The notes beneath the pieces were generated by a model that did no database searches, was not told the DNA's origin, and saw nothing but the letters and a program-made list of their open reading frames with translations. Source: Serinus canaria (lineage: Eukaryota > Chordata > Aves > Passeriformes > Fringillidae). Taken from it: 64,000 bases of DNA. Made by a program: the position numbers and the translations under genes. The stretch lies in NCBI RefSeq assembly GCF_022539315.1, contig NC_066343.1:1116001-1180000 (forward strand), read 5' to 3'. Positions 25,861 to 38,599 of this stretch are shown in pieces (the first letter of the stretch is position 1; the number at the start of each line of letters is the position of its first letter).

Positions 25861-28469
25861 TAACCACTGATGTCTTTCTGACTTGGGAAAAGTACTTGAA
25901 GTTTCCAAAAACTAAGATGAGAGCTCTTATCACAGCAACCAGAAGGGGACTGCTTGTCTCACTCTCTCTCCATCCGTTTCCAAATAAATCCTGAATTCTT
26001 TCTTTCTTCCTGTCAGTAAACTCAACTCTTGAAAGTCATGTACTGTGTGGCACCTGGGTCAAATAACCTAATAAACACAGGAATTACTGTGTTTGAGAAA
26101 ACATACAGGGGAAGCCCTTCGTCTGTCTGTGCTGGGCTGCAATGACAAAATACCTGCTGCAGGGCCATGTATCCCAAATATGAGCATTGGGATGTATTGA
26201 ATGTGCATAGGCATTGCTAAGCAAGTGTTCAATCTGACTGCTCCACTCTGCTCCTCTCAAGATGCTCTTTGCTCACACAAACTCTTGTGTTTTCCACTTA
26301 GCAGTGGAAAACACTGCACAATGGCTCTCTACCAAAACATGTAGTTATAAATGAGCACACCAACTGGTTCTCAACACAGAACAGAAGAATTGGGCGGTGG
26401 AATGCACTGGGGAATCCCCATTCTGCACCTTTTGTTCCAAGTCTGCTAATGGATTTTCCATGAGAATTTCTTCTGCAATGGAAAAAAACATTTTAGGCAA
26501 ACAACTTATTTACTATTAGAATGGCAGGCAGAAAGGGGAGTATAACAGAGTTTTCAACAGAGACATTCTGTGAGAAAAATATTTTAAAATGCAGAAATAT
26601 GCTTCAAGAGTAGCCATATTTGATAAGAACTGACACTTCAAGGCCTCACAGTCAAAATCTTCTGAACGGCATTCAGATTAGCTGAACCGCAGTCTGCAGC
26701 ACTGTTATGTGCATACAAGGTTGTAGAATCAAGTCTCCATGACTGAGTATGGGACTAAACTACCTTAAGAATTTTTTTCACAATCAAATGCACTGTCCCT
26801 ATGAAGATGGAGCCATATACCTAGATGGAGCCAAAATTCATATTGACACCATACCTCCTAAAATGCTAGTCTATGTTTAGTGTGCAATCTGCCATGAGTT
26901 TATTGATGTTGCTCCTCTGAGGTCATCTAGTTGATGGATGGACACAAAGATGAGGTACCTACCTCTGGAGCAAAGTCCTGAAGCACCCCTCCAAGAATTT
27001 TCTAACTGTTGTTCAGCATCCTACCTATGAAAATTAAGCAGAGGATGCAAGGAGAAAAAAAATAGGAGAGTTGGTGAAATAAAAGGAGTAATTATGCAGC
27101 TGAAATGAAGTAGAGGAGGAGGGATTGAAATGGAGATGAACACACACATAAAAGAAGTGCTCAGAACTAATTCTGCAGTTAAAATACTGCCATTCCACGT
27201 GTTTTTCAAAACAGCCCTCTTGTAACAGATAATCCATACTTGTCTCTTAATCCTCTCAGCATGCCTAAGCAGCATTGCAGTCTATTGACTGAATTGCTGC
27301 AAAACTGACCATAATTCCAATATCAACATCCTGCTACCTACAGCAGCCATAACCTCTGCAAAATAAAGTTCACGCACAAGATAACAGGCACAGAAGAATT
27401 ACATTTTAAATAAAAACAGCTCTGTAAACATTCTATATGTTTACACATAACTTTTAAACATATCTTTTCTGCAAGAAGTGCATAACTGAGGGTTACAAAA
27501 CATCTTTTAGCCTTTTCTCAGTATTTGTGATCTAGTTTTTTCCTCTGGCTGTTTTCCTAAGGCACAATCTGTTTTTAGGCTATGCAAACAACAACAGTTT
27601 TTGGCTTTTTATTCAAGGGAAGCGAGGCTTATAATGGCTGGAAAGGCACCTGAAGTGAGCATCATTGGGCTCATCTCTTCTACAGTGGCTTAGTGGTTTT
27701 GCCACAGGGACAGCCAAATGAAATAATTGTATTAATAAACACAGTTCTATGCAATGCTCCTTCTGAACATATGACTTAAGAGTGACAATAAAAGGAGTGT
27801 ACACTGTCCATAATTTATATTCTTGTGCTCACTCTGCTATAGCCCAACCACACGTCCTTCTACAGCAATCTTGTGTCTTGTTTACCATGCAGATTCAGCA
27901 AACATATACCCTATGCAAAACTTGATTTATGGTCACCAAATACAGTTTTAATTAAAACTTTCCCAAAATATCAAGTGTTTTTTGATTTTCCAGGAGCAGT
28001 TTCCAAGAGCAGAGAGAAAAAAAAAAAAAAAAACAAAGCCTTACTTCTTTTACTTCTTTGGAATGTCACAAATATTATGTTTTCCTCCAAATTTGGACAT
28101 AAGAGCTCATAGCATCAGTTTGCATGGAAAAGGCTACCTGTATCTTTAGCACAGCTAGAGCCTTGGAAAAATCTCTTCATCTTTCCAGCTGCAGATTAGG
28201 CAGATAGATTTTAAGGGTGAAATGATAAGAGAAGTACAAAAAAGGAGTCTAATATCTAGCTAATATCTTAAACTGCTGTCTTGCAACCTTCCAAGGACTG
28301 GAGAAGATAGTTACTTGTCATTTCCTAAGATCACACAGCATTTAAAATTTTGATTAAATAATGTAGGAAATGCTGAAAGCAGCTCTTTTCTGCTGTGTTG
28401 CCATGTTCATGGTCACACAGCCATGGATAGTACATTGAGGTCCAATCAAGATCTTGCTTACTTGCTTTC

Positions 28470-28512
28470 TTGACTCTTTGGGGAAAAACACAGTTTTTCC
28501 CCAAAGAGTCAA
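28470..28512. repeat. Perfect hairpin, 19-bp arms, 5-base loop
   Basis: ttgactctttggggaaaaa (28470-28488) and its exact reverse complement (28494-28512) flank the loop cacag. No mismatch in the stem. There are no terminal-repeat or target-site features of a transposon around it. The 19-bp perfect stem is far beyond chance for adjacent sequence; a template-switch mutation, in which one arm was copied from the other, is the likeliest origin (inference). Confidence 0.9.
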
Positions 28513-28648
28513 AATTAGTTGAAGATTAAAGTTAATCAGAGCTTTTCCCCCATCAAAGTGTTTTTCCTTAGCTTATCCATAGCAAAATCCCCATCTTTTC
28601 ATTCTGATTATATTTCTTATGTAGAGTATCAATATTTTATTTTTGGCT

Positions 28649-28681
28649 GGGGTGGATGGGGGGAGGGTAGGGGATGGGGGG
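28649..28681 (+). other. G-rich tract with G-quadruplex pattern
   Basis: At least four G-runs of three to six bases separated by one to five bases (ggggtggatgggggg, then aggg, taggggatgggggg). This fits the standard G3+N1-7 pattern for a G-quadruplex on the + strand, in an otherwise AT-rich neighbourhood. Whether it folds or has any role is unknown. Confidence 0.75.
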
Positions 28682-30856
28682 AAGAGGAGTACAGAAAAAA
28701 CCCACAAGCAGTAATTCCACAGGTTCCATAAAATTCAGGTTGGTTATACCATCTTCCAAGCAGCAGATCTCAGTCTATTCTGAAAAGGAAGGATCTTCTC
28801 AAACCCTCTCTGCTTTGCCCCATTATCACTGCCCTGCCTCTCTTTTTTCTGACCTGAGCCTTCATCTGGTCAAATTCAGCTCACAAAAGTTGCAGAAAGT
28901 TATCAATCTGCATTTCATCAGTAGGTCCCTGGGTTGAGATTACTCTGAGGAGGGTGGTAGTACAAAGCTCCAGAATAGGGCACTTAGGGATTTCATTCAA
29001 AAGCAATACTCGAGCTGAGCACCATCTCTTATTGTTTCATGGTCATCCATCCCCAAAAAAAGAATTTTGAGGTTTGGGGTTTTTCTGTCAGAAATACTTG
29101 CACAGGGGGGCAATATCTTTTAAGAGGATTCACCCACAAAAGAAAGTGAACCTATCTAAGCCCCCTGCACCTTGGCTGACTTCTGAAGCCCCAGGAGTTC
29201 ATTGACTACCAGGCTCACTGTGCTGGGTAAGATCAGGGAGCATATATATCCCAGGTCCTCACCACATAGCCACTGTTGGGCTGTCATGCAGTACAATGCA
29301 GACAACACCTTGGATCAGAAAACAAAACCCTCTTCATCTGCTAAGACAGACTCCGACGTCAGGCTAAGGAAGTACCTGGTAAACTGACCTCATGGAAGAG
29401 TAAGTCTGACTTTTCTTACAGCTTCCTTGCAATCATATGCCACATTGTCCATTGCTCTTCATTCAGCAAGGACTAAATTACTCTAAACATTAATTTGACA
29501 AATCCCAATTTGTTACATGTATAGCTTAAAACAAAGAAGAAGCAAAGAAAACAAACTCAGAAGTTAGAAAGGGGCTAGGGAGAGATCCTTGGAAATAATA
29601 TGATTATTTTTCTCCTATCTAAATAGTGTTATAGCTGCAACAGAGATAAAAAACAGCAAAAAGACTTAGCAATATTTATCACAGGTTGGATGTGGCTAGG
29701 TTTCATTCAGGAAAAGTGCAACAACTTCGGGTTGCAAAGCACAGAAACAGGTTTGCACAAAATTAAAATTATATTCAGTATGACTTATAAAGGAGTTAAA
29801 GGGAGAAAAACCTTTCCAGCTGAACTTGAACCTTAAATTAGGACTTTAAATATATTTAAAAGAAAAATTACTTCTTTAAAATCTATAGAATTTTGAAACA
29901 GGTGTTTTAGTGGAGAATCAAACATCCAAGAACTGCAACCATCATTGTACCAAAAGGGAATATCAAAAGAGTCATTCCTTTAGAGATGAGTATGCGTCTC
30001 ATGCATGGGGAAACAGCATGCCGTCTTTTAGCATCCACTCCAAGACATGACTTGTAGTCATCCACAGGTTTTTCTTCAAAGGGAAGGATGACACATAAAA
30101 AAGTAGAAAAGCACAGGCAAAAATTTTTCCATTGGGATAAGTTTTTTTCAGAACTGGCAGGATGACCTTGCCTGAAAGAAACCAGGATTAAAGACAGGAG
30201 CAACCTAAAGGTTCCTTCCATCTCAGTCCCTGTCTTTTTTCTTTTTCATGTTTCTTGTTACCTGTTGACTTGAATTTCTCACCTTTTTCTTTTTTCTGTA
30301 ATTTGTTTGCTAGCTTATTCTGTTATATGCCTAGCAACTTGTGTGCTGATATTATGGCATTTTTTGAATACCTAGTCTCTTTTCTGATGCAGAGAAAACA
30401 GAGGTTTTGCATTTGTTTGATGTGTTGGTAGTTTGACTTTGTCTTGAAACAAAACACAAATGTTTAATAAATAATACAGTTCAAAATAATTTAGCGCAGA
30501 AAATGATTGGTAAATAAAGTTTAGTAATATTAACATAGGTGGAAACAAACATTTGAGGGTGGATTTTTTCATTCTGTAATGCCAGTTTTGTAACTGCAGA
30601 CAGGTTTTGCCACTGATGTCCTTCTCCCTTCTGCTGTTAGAACACAAAAGCAATTTTCTAATTTTCTTAGACCTGGTGATCTAGACAAGGATAGTAAAGA
30701 TTTCCCTAGCCTGGCAGAGATTAAAGCACCACACCCTTTTCTTTGTAATTCCTTAACAAATGCTTCTATGTACCACAAGCAAGCTAGGACATATCAGGTT
30801 TGCTCCGAACTATTGCCTGAAACAGTAACCCTAGTTTCTATAATGGACCTGGTTTT

Positions 30857-30903
30857 CTAATAGACTTGTAGGCAGAAGCTACTGTTGCCTACAAGTCTAT
30901 TAG
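30857..30903. repeat. Perfect hairpin, 18-bp arms, 11-base loop
   Basis: ctaatagacttgtaggca (30857-30874) pairs exactly with 30886-30903; the loop is gaagctactgt. The stem is shorter than a typical microRNA precursor and perfectly matched, so a recent inverted duplication or template switch is favoured over an RNA gene (inference). Confidence 0.9.
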
Positions 30904-31059
30904 TTCTGCAAACTTCGTGGATCCCCATCCAAGTTCTGCGTACTCAGGATGAAGTGAATGTCCAGGCCTCCCTTTCTCAAAACAGCTGGAGGTGTTCCAT
31001 TCTCCAACTAAACTGTTAAACTGGAATTAGCACAAATGGTGGTCATCAACAGACTGTGA

Positions 31060-31150
31060 ATGAAACAAAGAAACAAAAAAACCACACAAAAACTCAACCA
31101 AACAACAAAATGCAAAACCCACCAAAACAAAACAACAAAATCCCCCCAAA
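31060..31150. repeat. A/C-rich low-complexity tract
   Basis: Irregular caaaa/aacaaa units with a C-run at the right end. Same type as 1997-2163. Confidence 0.75.
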
Positions 31151-31624
31151 AGATCAAAACCCTTTTAGAAAGTATTGCCACTTGAACCCAGTTTAAATAT
31201 TTTAGCTTCTCTACCAAATACTAAAACAGGTAGGAAAAAAAAGGGGGTGGCTGAAAGGCAGATATCCTACTTTTCATCAGCACCATGAAGAAGAAAACAG
31301 AAAAAATTTACTTAGTTTGTCTTAGTTAAATTTAAGGTGGTTTTGTCTTTTAAAGTAATCCAAAGCAGGACTCCATCCAATCTTTTATCCAGTTTATTGC
31401 CTCAATGGGTAAGGAGTAATTTTATTATTCTGATTAAACTTCACAAGTATCATGAAATGCTTTTCTATGCAGATATTACGTGGGGGGCCACGTTTCGTGG
31501 AGTCAGTAGTCAGAGACAGGGACAAAACACACCCAGATGTCCATGTGGCAGTGCAAAAATGAGAGCATTTTACTATATGAACCCAGCTATATATAAGGGG
31601 TTTTAAATGTCCTGATTCAAAACA

Positions 31625-31630
31625 TTTATT
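31625..31630 (-). promoter_or_regulatory. LTR polyadenylation signal AATAAA
   Basis: tttatt on the + strand, that is AATAAA on the strand of the LTR at 31481-31827, downstream of its TATA box. Confidence 0.6.
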
Positions 31631-31776
31631 GGTCTGCTCTAAGCACTGCCCATCTCCTGGACCACTGAGATGTCTGCAGCTTAGGATGGAATGTAATTGG
31701 GTGAAGTCTGTCTGTATTCAAATACATCCTATCATCACTTAGACAGGGACTTGTCCATGGAACCAAGCTGGGTTTC

Positions 31777-31785
31777 TTATTTATA
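31777..31785 (-). promoter_or_regulatory. LTR TATA box
   Basis: TATAAATAA on the minus strand, about 45 bases inside the 5' end of the LTR and upstream of its poly-A signal, as expected of the U3 promoter. Confidence 0.55.
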
Positions 31786-32193
31786 GCCAAATTAATTGCC
31801 CAGTACAAGCCACCCTATACTGTGACATACAGAAGCCTTCATTAAAATAAGGAAGCTACACCAGCAGTTACACTCTCTCTTCTGTGCTTTTGAGTCAGCT
31901 CTTTTGCTGAAGGCCTTGTTCTAGTCTCATTCAGGAAAGTCAGAAAGTTACATGTAGAATGAGAAGTGATTGCAATACCCAGAAACCCAGGTGCTGTTTA
32001 CTTTCAAAGAGACTCTCAAATGTACCATGCCTGGACTACTTCTCAAAGTGAAAGCAGGTCATTCAGATTCTGACTCTCAGATGTATTTGATAATATATAC
32101 ATGTTTAAATAACTTGCCTGTCAGTGCCTCTGAGCCTACATTACATTGCTAATGTAATTTAGCTCATGATGATAAAACTGCAATAGAATTACT

Positions 32194-32228
32194 GGGAAAA
32201 AATCACACGTGGGAAAATCACATGTGGG
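32194..32228. repeat. Short tandem near-duplication with E-box-like cores
   Basis: ggg-aaaa-tcacacgtggg is followed at once by aaaatcacatgtggg. The copies differ by cacgtg versus catgtg and by two A's in length. Both copies contain a CANNTG hexamer (cacgtg, catgtg). A C-to-T change at the CpG of the second copy explains the difference. Confidence 0.7.
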
Positions 32229-35200
32229 GCTGAGATCCTAACCTTCTCCCATGATTTGCCTCAGTTTTTTGCTAGGAAGAAGGCATTATTCTGAACATGG
32301 TTTCTATATTTTTGTTGTACAAAGGTGAAAAACTTTTCCACATTAAGAGGAAAAAATTAAACAAAAAAACCTGACAGACCTGAATTGCAGACATTGTGAG
32401 ACCAAAATATCTTTCTGGTGGTAGTGACTACTGGCTTTGTCCTTCATGCAGTTCATCTCTTTTGTCTCCTTCTCCTTTTATTATAACATAGTAATAATAG
32501 CAGTCCATCACCTGTACTGACAAGACTGAGATGATTTACTTTCCTTCCCCTAGGAGGCTGCTTTCCCATGGGCTGTCCTTCTGCTGGGGTGACAGCAGAA
32601 ATGAAGGACCCAAAGATTTTATCCCTCTGCCCCAGTCAGACCCATGTAGCTCCCTAGGACAGCATAATTAACTCTGTCGCATTAAAGCATTGCGGCAGCC
32701 CATCAACCCTGCTACTTGATAGATCTGTCCTAGTTACTCACAGCACTGTCCATTCTGTTTTGAGACACAGCCATAGTAAAGCCTGGAAATAATATCATTG
32801 AAATCAATGACCACTGAAGACTAAACTGTACAGTTTAAATTTAAAGTCAAAATGCCAATGATACTTAAAGGTAGAAGCTGCAACATTCCAGCGAGTTGAT
32901 GTTTGTGTGTCTCCAAGCTTCTGTCTGAAATATCATCCAGCACATAATGGTCAATTGACCAAAAAACTCTGACTTATCTTAATATGTAATATAAAATACC
33001 AAAAGCCTGTTGTTTTGTTGCAACATTTTCCAACTAGCAGGCAATGTTATACAAAACACAATTGTGCTAAACTGATTTTAAGGTGAAAACTCCTACAATT
33101 ATCCTTCTCCCTGACACTTAATTTTAGTAATTAACTTTTAAAAATTTTGCTATTTCTAAAGGACATAGACCAAAATGAAAAACTTAGAAATGCATTTGGT
33201 TTTGAATACGAAATGTAACTTGTTTAACAACAGGCAATCTTTCATTTTTAGGATTCAAGATCTGCACATATTGCAGTGTCACTTCCCAGCATTCCCCACT
33301 GTGAACCTCAAGTTCATGGGAATGACCAATACTAATGATCCCTGAACTGTTTCCCACAGCCAAATGACAGCTGTGATTCTTTAGCCTCAGCTCTCTTCCT
33401 TAGAGCTTATTCAGTGATAAATTTATGGTGCTTCCTCTGAAGCGTCCCTTACTGGTTTGGACATTTATCACCCAACCTTACCATTAGAAGATGCATTTTC
33501 CTCATAACTCATAGTCTAGTGCCTACTTCACAAGACCGTGGGTAGTAGGAAAATGCAGGTTTGTGTATAGGCTGGGAGATGACCATGGCATTTATCTTAT
33601 TGCCATCTTTCTTCAGTGGAGGTGGAATAATGGTGGAACTTCATGCAAAACATGGAGGAACTCTGTCTGAAACAATGGGTTCAAAGAACCTTTGGGCATT
33701 TCTAAACCTGGATACTCTGCTAAACCTATTTCAGGTTTGAGACTTCTATACTGCCCACTGTAGAACACATAAGAAATATCTATATCAAAGAATATCTGCT
33801 GGCATAGAACCAGTAAAGTGCTGTAAAAGCGAAACAGGAATTATTCTGGTGTCCTTAACCAAATCTATGGCAGTTAATCAACACATATCCAAGTAAATCC
33901 ATGGCAGATTTAACATTTTCTATTATTTTCCTTATCACTCCATTATAATGAAAATAACACTAAGAACTTGGTCTTTCCATGTTCAAAAATTATCCTTAAA
34001 GCCAGGATACATTTCTGAGTTTACTGCTCAATCTATTGTAGCTCATGTTAAAAAGAAAATAAATCTGCACCAGATAAGCAATAATCCCTCCAACAAGAAG
34101 ACTTCAACGCTTAATAAGTGAAATGGAGCTCCCCTGTTTAGCCATAGCTGAAAGTAAAATCAGTGTGAAATTCTGACCAGAAAGGGACTATACAAAACCC
34201 TAATGTTGTTCCGATTGTGGCTTGTTCCTGCAAAATAGGGTGATGCTTGGCTCCTGCAAGTTTTTTACTTAGGTAGAGAGAAAGGCACTAATAGGAGAAA
34301 CAGATTCCAGATTCAGATGTGGATTTCAAACCCCTTCTTTTCCCTCCCCAGTCTCAGCTTTTCCAAGCAGTATTTTATTTTTAAATGAGGGCAAAACCCA
34401 GTGTCTTTAACTTCATAACTTTTTGCTCAGAAACTCTAGCAGTGTGTGATAGTCTGGTTAAGAGCTGTTTATCCTGCAGCCATGCCAGCAAAGCAGTGCA
34501 CCCTTGATCTTTCCATATGAGCTGTTACACAGAGAGCAGGTTTCACAGCAGGTTCCATGGCACAAAAGACATCACGATGCAGAAATAATGCTCCAAACAG
34601 CCAGACACATTCTCACTTCTACAAATGTCTGAGCAAACATCCGCATCTGGTATTCTAATTTTTTTGGTTTTGTTGTTTCAAAGAATTATGAGTATTCGCT
34701 CCTGTACTGTGCCATTTAGAAGTGATTTCAGTGACTCAAACAAAGAGTTCTTGCTTTGGATCTGGCTGGAATTTGGTCACTGTATCAGGAGCTCATCTTC
34801 ATCATGTTCTGTGCACAATAGATTTGAAATACAAGGGCTATTTTTTCATCACAACAGAAAAGCTAAGGATAAGCTATTCAAAGATGGCTATCAGAAAACC
34901 AGCATGTTTTTCATAGTTCTGTGTAGCTGCATATTCAAATGCCATTTTAGTTTATAACAAGAAAAAACATTTTTTGTCCATTTTGAAATATCACTGAAGT
35001 TCTCATTCAAAGTGTTGCTATTCCATCTGGGTAGTAAAAATGAGACAAGTAAATCCTGAGCAAACAAATCAGACTTTTGCACCTCACTCTGTAAAGACAA
35101 ATATTAAAATTGCAAACAGTAGATAAATAGAAACATTCTAAAATGCAAATTAATTGTTACCAGCAATGTAAGGCCAAGACAGTAAAGCGATCTCATTAAG

Positions 35201-35825
35201 AAGCTTTATGGAGGCCATAGATTTAATTATCAGGGGCAGTTGTACAACTCGTTCTGACCTTCTAGCAGCATTTTTGGTTTGCACAGATGGGCCATAGTGC
35301 TGTCTCTTCCCTTCATCTATATTTTCTGTTCCCCAGAACAGGAAAATTACTGAAATTTGTAAGTATTCTGCTCAGCAAAGCTCTCACCCTTTCTTGTCAG
35401 TCTTGAACACAGCAAGCTTTCTGCTGGCAGTAGAGGTGGAGACAATTTTCAAGTCTGTGAAAATCTTGTAAGTTTCATTCCTTAATAATTATTATGCTGC
35501 AGTTGGCAAAGATTAAGTGCAGCCTGTTCTCCCTGCTCATTTTCTGGTAGCAGCAGTAAGTGTCCTACATACTTAAACCATTTCTCATGAACGTAGAGGG
35601 TGGAGGACAAAGACAAAGCTTAAACAGTTGACTTAATAAATAAGGAGTTTCAACTGTTTCATGAAGATATATAACTCCTTTCATTCACCATGAAATAATG
35701 AAGTTTGGGTGCTGGTAAAGGATGTATACCATACTTGGCCATGTTAGTTGTGCAAAGAAGGGCAAGGAGTTGTGTGTCGTCACTGGAGTTGTTTCCCTGT
35801 GAGGAAAAATGAAACTGTCCACAGA

Positions 35826-35965
35826 ACACACATGCACAAAACAAACCAACTGAACAAACAAAATAACCAACCAAACAAAAAAACCCAAACCAACCAACCA
35901 GCCAAAAAAAACCTCCAAAAAACACACAAACTGAAAAACAAACAACATCAAAGACTAAAAACAAC
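35826..35965. repeat. A/C-rich low-complexity tract
   Basis: Irregular aaac, aacc and caacc units over about 140 bases with hardly any G or T. The overlapping frames on both strands (83-111 codons) come from this composition. Confidence 0.8.
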
Positions 35966-37024
35966 CCAACTACAGAGTACTGAAAATTCCACAAAATAAA
36001 GCCCTGAAAATGTCTTCTGTATAATTGTTCTTCACAAAAATAAATTCACCCTGCTTGCTGGAAGAATGTCATCTGTGCTTCCAGTCAGGAGTCCCTGCTC
36101 CTATCATTCTGGTTATTCCTTTGTGTAATTGGTCCTGTATTTCTCTCTCACCAAGTAAACGCATTAAAAGTATGTGTTGGCATTCAATCCTTGCAATATT
36201 TGCCTTGAAAATTTTGGGCATATCACTGTCAGAAAACATTTTCCACTCTACACCTCTGTCAAAAAAAAAAAAAACAAGAGAGAAAATATCCTAAGTGTTG
36301 TGCCATCTTCAGAACTTTATTCTTGGAGGAAAGATCTCATATCACGAACACATATGTGAAGAATAAAAGTTTCTGCATAAAGTTCCTTATTGGTCATAAA
36401 GAACAAGAACAGTAGAAAGCACAAATTTCCTCTGCAACACTGTGCAAGTGGATAAACTAATATCTGACTCGACCATTTCTGATATATTAAAAAAAATTCT
36501 GAGTGCCTGTAATTATACTGCCCTATAATGAATATATAGGATTCCTCAAATCTCAGTTTTATATTTTTTATGTTAAGAGGACCTGTCCTACATTTGCCAT
36601 GACACCTTCCTTCATCTTTTCTGATCCATTTCTCAGCAAAGGTTAAAAGAAAGAGTTTCTGCCTGGGCTCATGGCTTATGACCCACACCACTCAGGAATT
36701 AGGGCGTCATTTAAGGCAATAGCTTTCCCACAGAACCCAGTTTTGAACACTAAACTTGCTTTTGATGAACTTAACTTTTAAAAGCAATTTTCTTAACATT
36801 GAAATATCCTTGTATTATAAAATATTTGTGTATTTCCTAGCACTGATGTTTCATTTCTCTTTGAGACATCCTAACTGCATTTTACTTTTCCTGATGCTGG
36901 GTGCCAGCCCTATATTGCCTAAGCTTCACACAGTGAGGTTGCATTCACTGCTTTAATCTTAAATTACATACGTTTTCTAGTCACCCCATGTGTTTCTAAT
37001 TGGTTTCCCAAGCACCCGCAGTAA

Positions 37025-37050
37025 TGCAGCTGCTCTATTTGGCAGCTGCA
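37025..37050. repeat. Inverted repeat of two CAGCTG palindromes
   Basis: tgcagctgc and gcagctgca are perfect reverse complements 8 bases apart (tctatttg). Each arm contains the E-box CAGCTG. It could be a paired basic helix-loop-helix site or a chance palindrome; nothing nearby decides this. Confidence 0.65.
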
Positions 37051-38599
37051 AGTGCCCACAAACTCTTTTGTCTTCTTCTTTGATGCTGTTCTAGGTGTTG
37101 TCTTTTGGCACTAAAGTGAAAACAGTTATAATCAGTGTACAGTATAAAAAAAACTCCAAAACATCAGCATGTAAGCTATCTTCATATAAGAAATTACAAG
37201 CAAAATAACCAAAACCAGATAATAAGTTTCCAAGACATGATTGGCGCTGGAGAAGACAAAGGCAAAGGCACGGCTGACCACAGCATCCTTGTCTGAAAGC
37301 TCATCACACCTGCATCCAGGGCTGCCTGGCTTGGCTTAGGAGGTTGAGCTCTCTTCCTAAACCATTCTGTGCATTTCCTGACTGGATAATGACACACTGG
37401 ATGTTGCTGCTTTATTGTGGGAAAAGTAAATATTCTAAACTACTCAGGTTCTTGCATAAACAGCCAGAGAGCATCCTTTTAAAGCACTATCTTCTATGAA
37501 TAGCAAGGGGATGAGCACAGCAAGGTGCTTCTCAAACTGCCTGCAGATGAGGACCAGTGAAATGCAGTGGGGGAGCCAATAAGGGAAAGGGCTGTGCTAT
37601 TTTTACTGCACATGCCGAGTAAATGGGTCTTCACTTTGGTGTCTCTGATCCCACCTTTGGAAGGCATGAAACTGAAAAAGCACAGTGCTCATTTTATCTC
37701 TCACACAAGAATGAAGAGTGCAGCCAAACACAGTACTGCCTGAACCTCTGGTTTGAGGAGGTCTAGGTCTTTGAAAACCAGTCCCCCAAACACCTGAGTA
37801 TGCTGAGTGCAGAATTCCTCAGCTCATAGGTGCACTGGGCTGTGAGCACCAGTCTAGATCCAAGCTGGAAAGCAAACTGCACCTAACAGGGCAGTTAAAC
37901 CGTGGTTCTTCTCTGTCTCTATCACCACAGTCTTGATTTACTGGGCTAAATAATCTAGTAGGTCTGTAATATGTGTTTCTGGTAGAAAGTTAATTACTTT
38001 TTTCATGTAGGAAAGAACAGGAAAAAAAGTAATGAGTGAGTCTCAATCTCATGTTTAGTTTTTATACAAGATCCTGCAAAACAGATTAAAAACAGTTATG
38101 TATGACAGAGAAATCTTTGCTCAATAAGACAATGGTGCACAATCCACACATGCAATCCTTGTCTTATTTTTACAGAGTTGAGCTTTATGAGGTAAGAAAA
38201 AACTTCTACAAAATATGATGTAGCAATATAAGTTTTCTATTTGACAACTTAATTAAGAGAAGAAGAGTTAGTGTAGGGTATGCAGAATTCATGATGAATC
38301 ATACAGACTTCATTTTAGTGTTTCAATTATACACATTGCTAACTGATGAACAGCAACATAGAATTTTCTGGTAATAAATATGGTATCTGTTGAAACTGAT
38401 AACATCAGTTCAGTAATTACTGAGCCATTATTGTCAGGCATCAGGAAAAAAGAAGAAGTGGAAGGATTAACTTTAGTTATTAAAGTTTAGTATCAGCACT
38501 GAAGAAATTTGTGAGGGGTATTTACCTACTGGCACAACACTTTGTGCAAGTCCAAAAGGTGACAAAAGGTACATATGGATCCAATCAGGAGGCAAGGGA

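Larger units (their letters stand above)
25861..31480. other. AT-rich non-coding stretch, no gene seen
   Basis: Contains two hairpins and a G-rich tract listed separately and an A-run near 28018-28035. A weak MIR-like reverse motif (aagatcacacagcattta, about 28328-28345) is too short to call. The 104-codon minus frame at 29907-30221 is discussed in the findings; it is not called as a gene. Confidence 0.6.
31481..31827 (-). mobile_element. Short solo LTR of an endogenous retrovirus, minus strand
   Basis: Read on the minus strand, the block starts TGTCACAGTATAGGG at 31827 and ends near 31481 with ...GGCCCCCCA. It carries, in the right order, a TATA box (TATAAATAA, complement of 31777-31785) and a poly-A signal AATAAA (complement of 31625-31630) about 150 bases later. 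About 347 bp. The flanks tacg (31477-31480) and taca (31828-31831) could be a 4-bp target-site duplication with a CpG decay, which would fit an ERV1-type element, but 3 of 4 matches is weak. No internal genes flank it, so it is a solo LTR. I recall similar short LTRs from birds but do not assign a family name. Confidence 0.72.
31828..38599. other. AT-rich non-coding stretch, no gene seen
   Basis: No gene is recognised; the 124-codon minus frame at 36317-36691 is the longest open frame outside the LTRs but has no recognised domain and is of chance length. A near-duplicate of gggaaaatcacatgtggg lies in tandem at 32194-32228. Complex non-repetitive stretches at about 32655-32720 and 35165-35262 look like candidate conserved non-coding elements. 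An A-run lies near 36260-36273. Confidence 0.6.

Noticed and set aside
28310..28360. aagatcacacagcattta, which resembles a reversed MIR core
   Set aside because: Only one short block matches; the B-box region and the tail are not found.
28470..30903. Hairpins considered as microRNA genes
   Set aside because: Stems of 18-19 bp without mismatches and very short loops do not fit typical precursors of about 60-80 bases.
36317..36691. 124-codon minus-strand frame
   Set aside because: No recognisable domain, Lys/Phe/Ile-rich as expected from AT-rich DNA, and about one such length is expected by chance in a window of this size.
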